Made by a program: the position numbers and the translations under genes | Shown here: one piece after another, positions 11,885 through 23,026 of the stretch | Numbering within the stretch: position 1 is the stretch's first letter | Layout of the letters: every line of letters begins with the position of its first letter | Assembly: GCA_026545225.1 (NCBI GenBank) | Contig: CM048845.1 | Location: 62,831,033-62,895,032 of the forward strand | Direction of reading: 5' to 3' | DNA length: 64,000 nt | DNA from: Cornus controversa | Taxonomy: Eukaryota; Streptophyta; Magnoliopsida; Cornales; Cornaceae | The notes under the pieces: generated by a model | What the model saw: the letters and a program-made list of their open reading frames with translations, nothing else | The model's database searches: none | Told to the model about the DNA's origin: nothing

Positions 11885-13916
11885 ATGTCTTCTAGTGATA
11901 GTGACCGTACTTTTTCTGACAATCCAGAAATTGCCATGTCCAGTTCCTCTCACCTTGTTACGGAGACTATTTCTTCTACTGGGGTGGCTGGAGAAATGGT
12001 CACATCTAATCAGGGTGTGGTTGTTGCTTTGGTGACAAGGTAGTTGGTTGACCTTGATAGGGTCAGAAAAGAATGCAGAATTCCTAGTGAGGTCACCATA
12101 GAGGGTTACCCCTTGGACTTTGATTATTGTACTAGTGAAGGAGTTAAGGATGAAGAAGTCCTTTTATCGATTTCCCATCTGAAAACCTTCAAATTTCCCC
12201 TTTATCCTCTTTTCATCTTTGCTCTATACAAACTAAAGCTTGCACCGCTCCACTTAAACCCTATTTTTTTTTGAATTATTTCTTGCATGCTCTCCTTGAA
12301 CTGCCTTCACAAGCTTGATTTGAACCTGAACGATCTTCTGTTCTGCTATTCTCTTCATCAGGTCAGATCAGAAGACAATAGTTACCATCTGTTCCCCGTT
12401 AGTAAAAATAAAAAATTATGTTACGATACTCCCACTTCTAACAAGTTATGGAAAAAAAAACTGGTTCTTATGAAGGGGCTTAGAATGTCAGAGTAGCCCA
12501 AAAATTCCCTATCCCTCTTGCTTTTGGCAATGCTGTGATTCTACAGTCTTTTATTTCTGGCAAGTTTTCAGGATTTATTCTCCCTTTTGAAAGGAGTTTA
12601 CATGCTTTGTGATCTTGCTGTGTTTTATTTATTTATTTTGCAGATGAACGGATCACTTATTTAAAGGAAAAGGTCTGGATCCTTCGCCCTTCAGTGAATA
12701 AATACGTATCTCACAGGCAACTTCAAGCTAACATCAGTGGTGCTCACATTGCGTCTTCTCATCTGTATCCAGTTTTGGACTCAGAGATGGAATTATTAGA
12801 ACCCAAAACTAGGAGGGGTTCTTCTGGTTCTGCGAATGGGAGGACTGTGAAAAGGCACAAAGGCAAATCCGTTGTTCCTTCTTCACCATAGAAGAGGGTC
12901 TCTTCTGGTGTTGCTCCGGTTTCCAAGCACCAGAAGCTAATGACGAGTGCTATGAAGGGCCAGAGTTCTTTCGCTCTAACCTTAACTAGTGTTTTCAGTG
13001 ACATAGCTGATGACTCATTCGTCGGATCTTCTGATCAAAGATTCCAGACTTGAAGAAGTGTCATGGTTCTTTTTTGATGGTGGGGGACTGTGCTGCCCTT
13101 GATCACGAAGTGATGGGGGCTCTTGCCCGTAGGATCAGGCTTCCCAGGGATAAACTCCACCAGTAAGAAGCCAATAGAGATGAGCTTCTTGCCAATGCAC
13201 CTCTTCATGCCATCAAGGTTTGTCCCACCCCATTCTTCATTTGTTTATCCTTTCTGATATCTCCATCTTTAATTTGATCTATTTTCTGTGGTATAGGGTG
13301 CATACATGACCATCTCCCTTTGCAAGCCTCTGGAGGTTGAACATCTGAACGGATACAAGGCTGAAAGCCTTGAGGGGAAGGTGAAATTCCTAACCAAGTC
13401 CCTTGCTAAAAAGTAAATGACGATTGGTTATTTTAAATAGAGGGCACTAGAAGCTGAGGAGAATGTTGCTGGGCTTGAGGCCATGCATCAGGTTTGCAAG
13501 GCTGGGGGCCTTGAGATGTATAAGAGATTTTTGAAAATCCCAGCCTTGAAGCTTACTGATGGCTTTCGCTATAGCTTTGAGCAAGGAGAAAAATCCAAAG
13601 CTGAATGGGACTATGCTGGTCCGGATGAGTTTGATGCCGAACAAGCCATTGACTTATTCGGCGATTACATTATTCCCCCTTCTGGTGAAATCGACCGCCA
13701 GTTCACAAATTTTTTGAAGAGTTCAAGCTCTATTCCCTGTTCTACTGCCATCCTTGAACAGCCCCTTCTGCCTCTCTGGTTGCTGCCCCAGCTGCCCCCA
13801 CTTCTGTTGATCAAACTCTTGCAGAGGTGCCGCCCCCAGCTAAATAAGTCACTCTAATTGTGGATTCTTTTGATCAGGAATTCAGCAAAGAAGATGGGGC
13901 GGCTCCTCAGGGTTGA
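11885..13916 (+). pseudogene. Antisense extra ORF of the Tat-like element ('putative gypsy type transposon' domain)
   Basis: A coding-like reading runs rightward, opposite to gag-pol. It starts ATG at 11885 with a Ser-rich leader. One TAG stop lies at about 12044, after which the same frame continues with RKECRIPSEVTIEGYP and a FKFPLYPLF...LAPLHLNP pattern. That pattern is the hallmark of the plant family named 'putative gypsy type transposon' (Pfam Transposase_28). Later parts are a Lys/Arg- and Ser-rich linker (12694-12891), a coiled-coil-like Glu/Lys stretch (about 13320-13560) and an acidic, Pro-rich tail ending at 13916. Probable introns lie near 12250-12360, 12500-12650 and 13220-13300. 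Stops at about 12497, 12891 and 13417 show decay. Antisense ORFs in this position are known from the Tat lineage; their function is unknown. Confidence 0.72.
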
Positions 13917-14269
13917 TTTCTTCGTTCTATTTTGTTTTTTTTTTTTTATAATGCTCGGAGTGAGCTTTTTCTTCAAGGGTAGACTTGTACCCCTCATTCT
14001 GTAATGAACATTTTTTTTTTAGTAATACAAGTTTTTGCTTTAAGTCTTAATATACAGATTGACACCTCTGCCTCTGACAAATGCTTGTGTTGACAACTGC
14101 TTTAGCTAGATGGGTTTGATTTCCTCCCTTGGATTGGGAAGATCTTTTTTTTCCTTTTTACCTTAGGGATGCTGGCGATCAGCAATTGGTTGTTTAACAA
14201 ACTCAACAGGGGACAAACTCAAATGATCAGCATGGGACGTTGTTCTCTTTTGTGGCAGACTGCCCTGAA

Positions 14270-15005
14270 TGGGCCCATGGCCTTTCGGTCGTTCAGGTCT
14301 AATCTTGATTTGGGCCAAGGGCCTTTTTCTATTTTAAGCGATCAGTCGTTCAAACCTTAGTTTTAATAAGCAATGGGTCGTTTAGACCTTAACTTGATTT
14401 GGGCTTATGACCTCGTTTTTTTAAGCGATCGGTTATTTAGACCTTAGCTTCAATAAGCGATTCGTCGTTTAAGACCTTAGCTTGATTTGGGCCTATGGCT
14501 TTTTTTTTATTAAGAATTTAGTCATTTAGACCTTAGCTTCAATAAGTAATTGGTCATTTAAGACTTTAGCTTCAATAAGCGATCGGTCGTTTAATACCTG
14601 AGCTTGATTTGAGCCTATGGCCTCTTTTTATTAAACGATCTGTTGTTTAGACCTTAGCTTCAATAAACGATCATTCGTTTATGACCTTAGCTTCAATAAG
14701 CGATCGGTCGTTTAAGACCTTAGCTTGATTTGGGCCTATGACCACTTTTTATTAAGCGGTCGGTCATTTAGACCATAGTTTCAATAAGCGATCAGTCATT
14801 TAAGACCTTAGCTTCAATAAACGATCGGTCGTTTAAGAGCATAGCTTGATTTGGGCCTATGGCCTCTTTTTATTAAGCGGTCGATCGTTTAGACCTTAGC
14901 TTCAATAAGCGATGGTTTGTTTAAGACCTTAGCTTGACTTGGGCTTATGGCCTCTTTTTATTAAATGGTCGATCGTTTAAGACATCAGCTTGATTCGGGA
15001 AAGTT
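14270..15005. repeat. Tandem-repeat block inside the Ty3/gypsy element
   Basis: About 730 bp of repeats built on a unit of roughly 32-34 bp with core AAGCGATCGGTCGTTTA and ACCTTAGCTTCAAT. It alternates with a longer version (about 56 bp) that adds GATTTGGGCCTATGGCC and a T-rich tail, giving a loose higher-order period near 88-90 bp. Copies differ by point changes, so the array is not recent. It lies between the antisense ORF and the integrase end, a place where Tat/Ogre-type elements often carry arrays that seed satellite DNA. Confidence 0.9.
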
Positions 15006-15700
15006 GATCACTCTTGCTGGCCTAAAAGCGGGTGTAGGCATGTTACGACGCATCTTTTTTCTGCGCCGTACCATGTCCACGCCGTGCACTTAAGGGCTTT
15101 TATTTCCTTTTTTATATGCTAGAAGATAAGGACTTTTATTCGATGTGGAATTTTGTTCGTACATATTTTTATAATGACCAACTTAAAAATGGCTCTCATT
15201 AGATTTGGGGCCCGTCATAAGGAAGGTGTATTCCATTCCATAAAAGATAGTGGAGCTGAATTGCCCCTATTTAAATTTCAAACTTTCTTTATATTATAAA
15301 TTTCTCGTTATTCCTTGAAGAAAATTGGGAATTATACTTACAAAATATGTCATGGTGGCCTTAAAGGCTAAAACACCCTTGAAATAAAGGCAAAAATAGG
15401 GCAAGGCATTGTCGTTGTGTATTTTAAACTTACACAGCAACCATGCCTTGCCACGACTGTAGGACTTCCATTCTACACTTTATTTAGTATGAAGTACGAA
15501 GTCGTTTGTTCAATGTGGGACCATGTCCTCTCTCCTTTTGGCAGTGATGCACCTTCTTTTAAAGATATACTCTTTATTAATTTCTTCCATATTTCTTTGA
15601 GAATCAAAAGATAGTCTGTCAAAAAGGAAAAATGTAATTTAAATATGCTGGAATTTACACATAATTCCTTTTTAAATGGGTTGCACTCCAAGGTTTGCAA
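15006..15700. other. Internal non-coding part of the Ty3/gypsy element
   Basis: The stretch lies between the tandem repeats and the integrase C-terminus. No clear protein pattern was found, apart from a weak leftward continuation of the integrase tail near 15620-15700. Confidence 0.5.
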
Positions 15701-16138
15701 ATTGCTTCTGCATCGTTAACTTTGCAAAGCCTGTATGCACCCTTCCCAATCAGTTCAGTGACTTCGTACGAGCCTTCCCACTTTGTTGTGAATTTCTAGA
15801 ATTTTGTTCCTTTGTGTTATCGGTGACTTTTCGTAGCACCCAGACCCCAAGGCTGAACGCTCGATGTCTCACCTTTTTGTCATAGCTATTCTTGACCATT
15901 CTTTGGTAGGAAACGAGTCTTATTTGGGTTGCCTCCCTCTTCATTTCTAGGAGGTCCAGATTTCATTCCAGCAATTGATCATTCTGCCCCCTCTACAGTA
16001 CCTTTGTTTAGATGGTTGGAGCTAACAGCTCGGTCGGTATTTTCTCCTTATACCCATACACTAGACATAACAGACTCTAGCCAGTTGGACGCCTTGGAGT
16101 TGTTCAATATGTCTAGAGAACTTTAGGTAGATCTTTCA
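15700..16138 (-). pseudogene. Integrase C-terminal part, split off by a nested insertion
   Basis: Read leftward from 16138, the frame has LKDLPKVL, TTPRRPTG, YGYKEKIP, then NLDLLEMKREA and a YDKKVRHRAFSLGVWVLR block. These are the end of the Ty3/gypsy integrase core and the basic C-terminal domain that follows it. Several stops interrupt the reading. The upstream part of integrase continues at 17535 after the nested solo LTR. Across the insertion, with one target copy removed, the frame is continuous. Confidence 0.85.
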
Positions 16139-17534
16139 GCTACTGATGTGGCTAAACTTGATTGCAATGGTAAGCTTATTTTTGCCCTTTTTCAAAATAT
16201 AATTTAACCACTCGCAAGAGCACGAATCTTTGTAGATACAGTTCTATTTAGAGGGTAACGATCCCACGAGGACTAGTTGTTAATTGTCTTGGAGAAAGAT
16301 TAATTCCACTTAATTCTAAAAACAAGGTTTTGAGTTTGGTTTTAAAACTATTGCATGAAATGTAATAACACTAAATTTAAAGAGTGAAAAGTTGGGAGAG
16401 AGAACTAGGGGTGGTGTCCACCACTAGCCATTCACATGTCCATAAATGTAGCAAGCCTGGGATTCATAAAATTAAATGTCTAACAATGTCATTAGGCTTG
16501 TGACCTCAATGACATATCAAAAGATTAATGTGTGTGCAAACCTATCATAATCCATCTTCAACAAGCATAGTTCTTCAACCTAACTAATTACCTTACTCTC
16601 TAAGTGAACCTAAATGCATCCAAACTACCTTATCTTGGCATGGTTTATACAAGCAAGAACAACACATTCAATGTAAGTACCATTACTTAGCCATCATTTG
16701 CATTTCTTGTGGAATATGCAAATGTTGTGCATTCACATGAAAGATTCTACTCTAAGACAAGAATAAAATCAACATCAAATGAATATATAAAAGAAATGTA
16801 TAAGTGTACATTGTCACTAGACTAAATAATCAACATTTAAATACAAATCCCAACTAATGCTACAAAAATGAACAAGTTTACATGGCTAGGGGTTTCACCC
16901 ACACCCTAGTAGAGAAGTTAGTTGCTCATGGCAGCCTTGCACTCTTCCATTGATGGAGAAAATGAAGCTTCAAGGTCTGGTTTTGCTTCCTCTTCCCCTC
17001 TCCCAAAAGTCTCAATGTATGTATATGTGTATATGAGAGAAAATGGCTTCTTTTGTGCTTTATGGCTCTCTTTTCATCCTTGGGGCCCACCATATATATA
17101 TATCAACTATATCACAAATGTCTCCATGTGTCTTGTTCAAGTCAGAAAATCCCTCCAAGTCGTGCAAAAAGGGGGATTTTGTTACAAGTGGGAGAGCAGG
17201 TGAGCAAGTGGGCAAGTGGGTCTGCAGAATCTCGATCAATCGAAATTGGAATCTCGATTGATCGAGATTTCAATCAATCAAAATCCAAGTCTCGATCAAT
17301 CGAGATCTCGATTGATCGAGATCAACATCTCGATTGATCGAGATGCCTTAGCTTTATTTCTACATTCTTCTCTTCAACTGCAAATGGCCTCACACATTGC
17401 TCCTTCTGGTACAAAACCTGCAATACATCAAAAATACAAAAATACCGTAAACGTACCTTGGTAAACATAATAACGGGACTAACATATGCAATAAAGAGGG
17501 TTCAAATACATAGTATTGAACATTTATCAGCTAC
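16139..17534. mobile_element. Nested solo LTR inside integrase, 1386 bp
   Basis: The block 16144-17529 begins TGATGTGGC and ends CATTTATCA. It is flanked by GCTAC on both sides (16139-16143 and 17530-17534). TG...CA ends with a 5-bp duplication identify an LTR-type insertion, and the absence of coding sequence or a second copy makes it a solo LTR. It breaks the integrase reading frame of the host element exactly, so it is younger than that element. Near 17229-17345 it holds a cluster of near-palindromes. Confidence 0.87.
17229..17345. repeat. Cluster of near-palindromic TCGATTGATCGAGAT repeats
   Basis: About six copies of a 15-18 bp self-complementary motif, ATCTCGAT(T/C)(G/A)ATCGAGAT with variants, are packed into 117 bases within the nested solo LTR. 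Each copy can form a small hairpin on its own or pair with its neighbours. Confidence 0.9.
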
Positions 17535-18300
17535 CTACCCTTACGATCTTTTAGCTTCTTTCAGACGCACTCGAAGATGGTCTAATTAGTTATCTCTACT
17601 TGGCTGTTGCCCTATGGGTATGATCTGGCATAGAACTTCTAGTTAATCCTATATTTCTTGAAGAACTTATTTATTGGCTAGTTATCGAAGTTTGTGGCAT
17701 TATCCATGATAATGGATTCTGGCAACCTAAACCGGCAGACGATATTATTCCTGATTAAGTTCTTGACCTGAACATGAGTGGTTGTCGCATACGCCTCTGC
17801 CTCAACCCACTTCATGAAATAGTGTGTGGCTAGGAGTACGTATTTTTTGTTATTGACAGCCATCGGGAGAGGCCCTACTTGATCTATCCCCCATTTTTGG
17901 AATGGTCAGGGACAGGCCATGGTTGTCAAGTCTTTTAGGGGCTAGTGTGGTATACTGGCATTCTGTTGGCATTTATCACACTTTCTAGCATGCTCTTCGG
18001 CTTCTCTTGCCATGTATGGCCAAAAATATCCTTCGGTAAGAACTTTATGGGCCAATGATCGTCCCCCTAAGTGATTTCCACACACACCTCCATGGATCCT
18101 AGAGAGTATCTCCCTTGCTTCTACCAGGGCCACACATCTCAAGTACAGCCCTGAGAATGACCTTCTGTAGAGGTGTACACCGATCATGAAGTATCTGGTA
18201 GAGTTCATTCTAACTCTTCTCGCCTCTTTTTTTGAGTCCGATAATACCCCGTCAATGAGGTAGGCTTTGATGGGATCCATCCAACTGGGTTGATTCTATA
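17535..18300 (-). pseudogene. Integrase zinc-binding and catalytic core of the Ty3/gypsy element
   Basis: Read leftward, 17942-18280 holds the HHCC zinc-binding domain (HGGVCGNH ... CDKCQQ). 17678-17863 holds the catalytic core with WVEAEA and an MDNATNFDN block that contains one of the catalytic Asp residues. Integrase inserts the DNA copy into the genome. Stops at 17674-17677 and near 17900 and 17610 break the frame. The C-terminal part lies at 15700-16138 beyond the nested insertion. Confidence 0.9.
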
Positions 18301-18313
18301 TAACCAGCACCCC

Positions 18314-19290
18314 TTATTGGGTATATGTGCTAGGTTCTTGTAAGGACTCGATTGGATCCATTCTGATCATATATGGCTGAGCCACCGAGGATGAACATGC
18401 AAGCTTATCGGCATTCAAGTTCAGGTCTCTTGAGACTTGAGAGATTTTGAATTGATCGAACCTCTTAAGCAGCTTTTCCACCAGAGTTTTGTAGGCTTTC
18501 ATTCAATCATCTTTCGGTAAGTAGTTTCCATTGACCTGTTTCACGATTAGTTGAGAATCACTAAAAACTTGCAAGTTCTTTACCTGAAGTGTTTGTGCCA
18601 ATCTCAATCCTACTAAGAGGGCCTCATACTCAGCTTCATTGTTTGATGCAGGAAATTCTAGGTGGATTGCCTGTTGTAGGGTTGTTCTATCTGGGGTCTA
18701 GATTTCCACACCAACACCTGACCCTGTTTGTGTTGACGACCCATCGATGAAGAACATCCATTCAGGATGAGAAGGAAGCTCTGTCTCTTCATCACTTTTA
18801 AGCTCGCACTCTAGCAAGAGATCTGCAACTGCCTGTCCATTTATGGCAGTTCATGGTTTGTAGGTTATTTTATAGACGCCTAGCTCTATTGCCCATTTGG
18901 CTACTCTTCTCGACTGATCAAGCTTATGAAAAATCGCTCTGATCGGGAATTTAGTTGGGACAACGATCGGGTGAGCCTCGAAGTAATGCCTGGGCTTCCT
19001 CTTTGCCTAAACTAGGGCTAGTACAACCTTTTCCATTTTTAAGTATCTTTGTTCTGCCTCAGTCATGGTCTTGCTTGAGTAGAACACCGGGCACTACTTT
19101 TTGTCAAAGTCTCTTATCAAGATGGTGTTGGTGGTCGTTCAGGATACTGCGAGATACAAGTATAAAGACTCTCTAGTATCATGTGCCGAGAGCATTGGCA
19201 GTTAGATTAAATACTGTTTCAGCTTTGCCAAGGCTTCATTTTGTTCAGCCCCCATACTTCCTTTCCTTTTGATCGGATGGCATCGAAGAA
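18314..19290 (-). pseudogene. RNase H and connection of the Ty3/gypsy element
   Basis: The leftward reading contains FIDGSSTQTGSGVG (near 18740), NNEAEYEALLVGLRLA (near 18640) and FSDSQLIVKQVNG (near 18550), with an NLNADKLA motif near 18400. These match the RNase H fold that removes RNA from the RNA-DNA hybrid: the Asp of DGSS, the Glu of NEAEYEAL and the Asp of SDSQ are the metal-binding residues. The reading is broken by stops at about 18504, 18695 and others. Confidence 0.85.
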
Positions 19291-19293
19291 GGG

Positions 19294-20083
19294 CTAACAT
19301 TTATCCGACAATCGAGAGATGAATCTACTCAAAGCAGCAATGCGTCCTATCAGGATCTGAACGTCTCTGTGAGTCTTCTGCTCCTTGTTTTGGAGAAGGT
19401 CCTTCACTTGAACTGGGCTCGCCTCTATCCCTGTTTGATTCATAATGTGCCCTAGGAACTGTCTTGAGGAAACACCGAAGGTACACTTTGACGAGTTCAA
19501 TCTCATGTTATGGTTTCTCAGGATGTTAAATACTTCCTGTAGGTGCTCCAGTTGGTCTTCCCTCTTGGGGCTTTTCAACACTATGTCATCTATATACGCC
19601 TTAGTCGTTCGGCCCATCAAGTTTTTGAAGAATTTGTTGATCAGCTGCTGGTAAGTTGCTCCTGCATTATTGAGTCCAAATGGCATTACCTTGTAACAGT
19701 GGGTTCCCTTTTCAGAAATAATGGAAGTCTTATCTTGATCACCTGGATTCATTGTGATCTGGTTGTATCTTGAGTATGTGTTAAGGAATGTTAACTACTT
19801 GTACCCGATTATGGTATCGACCATCTGATCGATCTTTGGCAAAGGGAAACTATTTTTAGGGCAGGCCTTATTTAGATTTGTAAAATTTATACAGACCTGC
19901 CACTTGCCATTCTTTTTCTGGACCACTACCACATTCGATAGCCAGTCTGGGAACTGAACTTCCCTGATGAACCCTGCTTGTAAGAGCTGATCCATTTCTA
20001 AAGTGCTGATTTGATTCTTTTCTGGGGCAAACCGTCTCTGCTTCTACTTGATAGGGGGAAGCTGGGATTGACATTGAGCACAT
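19294..20083 (-). pseudogene. Reverse transcriptase of the Ty3/gypsy element
   Basis: Blocks in order, leftward: DQLLQAGFIREVQFPDWLSN and VVVQKKNGKW (19868-19995), then MPFGLNNAGATYQ, KAYIDDIVLKS and LNSSKCTFGV with FLGHIMNQTGIE (19294-19752). The catalytic YxDD is YIDD; YVDD is more usual in this group. A frameshift separates the N-terminal part (19868-20083 versus 19795-19995) and a stop lies near 19794, so the enzyme is dead. Confidence 0.93.
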
Positions 20084-20479
20084 GGCATGACTCTTAGGGG
20101 TCTATGCCAGGCATGTCCATGTGGTCCTAGGCAAAAATGTCGACATTCTTTCTCAGCAGCTGTATCAACTGCACTTTGTCTGTTCAGCATAAAGAAGTCC
20201 CTAAATTTGTGGGATCTTTGCCAGGGATAATCTCTACCTCCTTGAGCGGCTCCTCAGTGGACTTTCTCTTTCCCGTTCTTGAAGAATGCCCTTCGGTAGA
20301 AAGCTCTGTGACTGCTATTTGGTAGGTCCTTCCTGTACCACTTTCCCTTTCAGCGTAAGGGCGTAACGCTTTTTGGTAGCAACCTAATCTCTTATGATAT
20401 CAACTGTGTCTCTTCCATTCGGCACGATGCACCTCATAAGTTGGTGCAGCGTTAAAGGGACTCCTTGCATCCTATGTAT

Positions 20480-20806
20480 CTAGCTTATTCCCATTATCAT
20501 GTTATATAAAGAGTTGAAGTCCACAATGATAAAGGCCTCAGTCAGTGTTCTTGAAACTACAGTAACTGGGAGCTCCACCACCCCTACCGGAGTAACTTGC
20601 TTACCATCGAAGCCTACTAAAGTCTCAGTGTAAGGCCTAACACGTTCTGGTTCTAGACCCATCTGCTGGAAAGCAGACAACGTCAGAACATTGGTGTTAC
20701 TCCCTGCGTCAACCAATACCCTTTTTATCTCATAATTGGAGATGATGAGGCTAATCACAAGTGGATCTTCGTGAGGCTTTTGGATCCTGCTCATGTCCTT
20801 ATCCAT
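20480..20806 (-). pseudogene. Retropepsin-like protease region of the Ty3/gypsy element
   Basis: The leftward reading has KRVLVDAGSNTNVL, corresponding to the aspartic protease active site (D-T/S-G in active enzymes; here D-A-G), followed by LVGFDGKQVTPVG, LPVTV and FIIVDFNSLYNMIMG. This is the classic Tat-type protease pattern. The protease would release gag and pol products from the polyprotein. The sequence between this and RT (20084-20480) is decayed linker with the PxxP-like remains of the RT start. Confidence 0.85.
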
Positions 20807-21531
20807 GAAGGTGATCGGCGTACTGGCTAAACGATCATGTACTGAGTGAACTACTTCAATTCTCTAGAATTTTTGGGCACTCCTGAGATTCGATCGCCTT
20901 TCGGACTCGCTCTTTTGGTTTGAGGCTAGTCGACCATGAATTGCATTAATTACCTGGACCGGAATGGGATTGAGCTACTTGTTTGCTTTTTGTTGGGGCT
21001 TATCAAAAGTTTTCTTTTGTTTTTCCCGAATGACGTACTCTGACAAACCCTCTTTAGCGATCAGGACTTCGACCTACTGCCTTAGGCTCTGGCACTCATT
21101 GGTGGTGTGGCTGAATTCATTGTGGAAGGAACAGTGTTTATTCTTGTCCCTCTACTCTAGTGGTTGTTTGATATCGGGAGGGAAGCAAAAAATTCCTTTG
21201 CCCTTGTTTTCATATAGAGTCTGGCCAGAGATACTTTTATAGGGGTGACCTTCTCTTCAACCTTCTACTTTTTCACGACCTCTGGAGTAGATGAGGGAGG
21301 CGCCCGAGGTGACTTTGCCTTGGCCACTTGGTTTTTAGTTTGTTATGCCACAAAGATCAAGGTCGATCGTTGCCTTCTGGCTGCCTCATCCTCATCTATC
21401 CTTACGTATTTTTGGGCTCAAGAATTCAATTTGCCCATATCCTTCGGAGCATTCTTTATTAAGGATCGATGGAACCCTTCTTTCGGGGAGACTGTTATCT
21501 TAAAAGCTTCCACCGCATTGGTCTAATTGCA

Positions 21532-22340
21532 TTAATCTATCATGGACAACTCCAAGTTAAAAAGGGTTAGGAAAGATTTCAACGTCTCCCCTTTGGTTTG
21601 TCTCATGGTGAACAGTGAGAAGATCGTCCTTTTACATTCCTGGTTTCCTGCATACTGAGCTATAAACAGATCGCACAATTTATCAAAGTTTGGTATAGAA
21701 CAGGGTTGTTGTTGCTTGAACCAAAATAGCGCTAACCCAGCCAGGCTGGATGGGAAGATTTTGCACATGAGTGCATCATTTTCGACGTTAAGTGTCATTT
21801 TTTATTGGTACTGGTAAATATGCTCTACGGGGTCCATTTTTCCATCGAAGGTAGTGAACGTCGGTAGGGTGAATCTCCTCAGCTTTTCAGTTCTGACTAT
21901 ATTCTCGGTGAAGGGGACTCGGTCAATCTGGTGGTGGCAAACGATCAGTTAGCTGGATAGCATGATCGGTCGTCCTTTAGCACGTCAATCTCCCATTGCA
22001 TCTGGATCCTCCATTCCGGGAGAGGTTGTGGGGGATCGACCTGATCCTCACTGGGCTGGTTGGGGTGAGGCTGTCTGTTAACGGACCAGTTGTGGTGTGA
22101 GGCGCTCAACGAATGGTTGCTCGAGCCAGCCCCTTCGTTCCGTTGTCGCCCAGGGTTTCTTATGCATTCGATGCGTTCCACCCTAATCTGTGATCTGTTG
22201 ACGTAGGGCATCATTCAATTTGGTTAGCTGTTGAACGCTAAGGCACGCCAGCGAGGTTGTACGGGTGGTGCCCTCCTTTGGTTCTTGGGGGGTCGACCCA
22301 ACTCTGCCGCATCATAGGTATTTCTTCTCGTATCCACCAT
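21532..22340 (-). pseudogene. Gag of the Ty3/gypsy element
   Basis: The likely start is the ATG at 22338-22340 (MVDTRRNTYDAAELG), 61 bases inside the 5' LTR. Further on come RPPKNQRRAPP, a PQPLPEWRIQ region (about 22000) and the retrotrans_gag core at 21532-21798 with DALMCKIFPSSLAGLALFWF, FIAQYAGN and KGETLKSFLTLFN. Gag forms the particle shell. Stops near 22225 and 21940 break it. A zinc-knuckle (CCHC) could not be read with confidence between gag and protease (20810-21530). Confidence 0.85.
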
Positions 22341-22380
22341 GATCGAAAATTTTTCGAGTTCTAGAAAATGACTGAACGCT

Positions 22381-22400
22381 TCCCATAGATGGCACCAAAG
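22381..22400 (-). promoter_or_regulatory. Primer-binding site of the Ty3/gypsy element
   Basis: Directly inside the 5' LTR (minus strand, CTT spacer, then TGGTGCCATCTATGGGA). A TGG(C/T)GCC start next to the LTR is the usual tRNA-complementary primer site. Which tRNA it pairs with was not determined. Confidence 0.7.
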
Positions 22401-22819
22401 TGTAGGTACATAAAATTTTTCAACTGGTTACTGCCAAACAATTCAATGCACACACCCAAAAGTAGTGAACACAACGTTTTCAGAGAAAGAGAAATGATAT
22501 TGCGAGAGGTGGATTCGAGGATCCCTTTTGTTCATAATTTCATGAATATTTATACAAGTTAGAATTCAAATCCTTTTAGGACTTGAATTCCCTTATTTAT
22601 AGCTAATTTTTCTCTTAAGGAGTTTGGATTCCTTTTTAAGTTGCAGGTCTGCATTTAATTTGGGCTTTCTAGCCTTGGGACAAGGCGACTTGGCCCTTTA
22701 TAATTATCGACCCAGCCTTTTTGGGCTTTCTACTGATACATGGGCTCAAGCCGATGTGGGCCTGGTCCCTTTCTGTACCAGTTCAGCCCATTGGACCGAG
22801 TGATAATTTCACCCCTACA
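22401..22819 (-). repeat. 5' LTR of the Ty3/gypsy element
   Basis: 419 bp with TGTAGG...CCCCTACA ends. It is the partner of 11168-11587 and is followed by the GAGAT target duplication at 22820-22824. It would carry the promoter for leftward transcription. Confidence 0.93.
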
Positions 22820-23026
22820 GAGATTCAGTGGTGGGGTTTGATCCAAAGGCATGTAGGTGGTAGTGTGGTTAGTGTGCGAAGATCGCCAGTGAAATGGAGA
22901 GAGAGAGAGAGTAGCATGAAGAGGAAAGACAATATCAGGGATAGCCAAAAAAGTGAAAAACAAAAACAACAGATTAAGTACACGCTTTTGTTTATCAACT
23001 TTCTTTACTTTCCTCCACTTTCTCAT

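Larger units (their letters stand above)
11163..22824 (-). mobile_element. Ty3/gypsy (Tat/Retand-like) LTR retrotransposon
   Basis: This is a complete but decayed element of about 11.65 kb, including a later 1.39-kb insertion. LTRs of 420 and 419 bp (11168-11587 and 22401-22819) share TGTAGG...CCCCTACA ends and are flanked by GAGAT on both sides (11163-11167, 22820-22824). All pol domains read leftward, so the 5' LTR is the right-hand one. Domain order is gag, protease, RT, RNase H, integrase, which is Ty3/gypsy. Three traits point to the Tat/Retand branch: a long region between integrase and the 3' LTR, an extra ORF there on the opposite strand, and a tandem-repeat block. The many point differences between the LTRs and dozens of stops show that it is old and dead. 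Confidence 0.9.

Noticed and set aside
13483..13857. A separate 124-residue host gene
   Set aside because: The frame belongs with the antisense ORF of the Tat-like element, both by position and by continuity with the earlier exons.
15929..16126. Plus-strand 65-residue ORF
   Set aside because: The minus strand here is the integrase C-terminal region with several conserved blocks; the plus frame is its shadow.
17216..17464. Protein with repeated DQSRS-like units
   Set aside because: The repeat in the protein is only the translation of the TCGATTGATCGAGAT DNA repeat inside a solo LTR.
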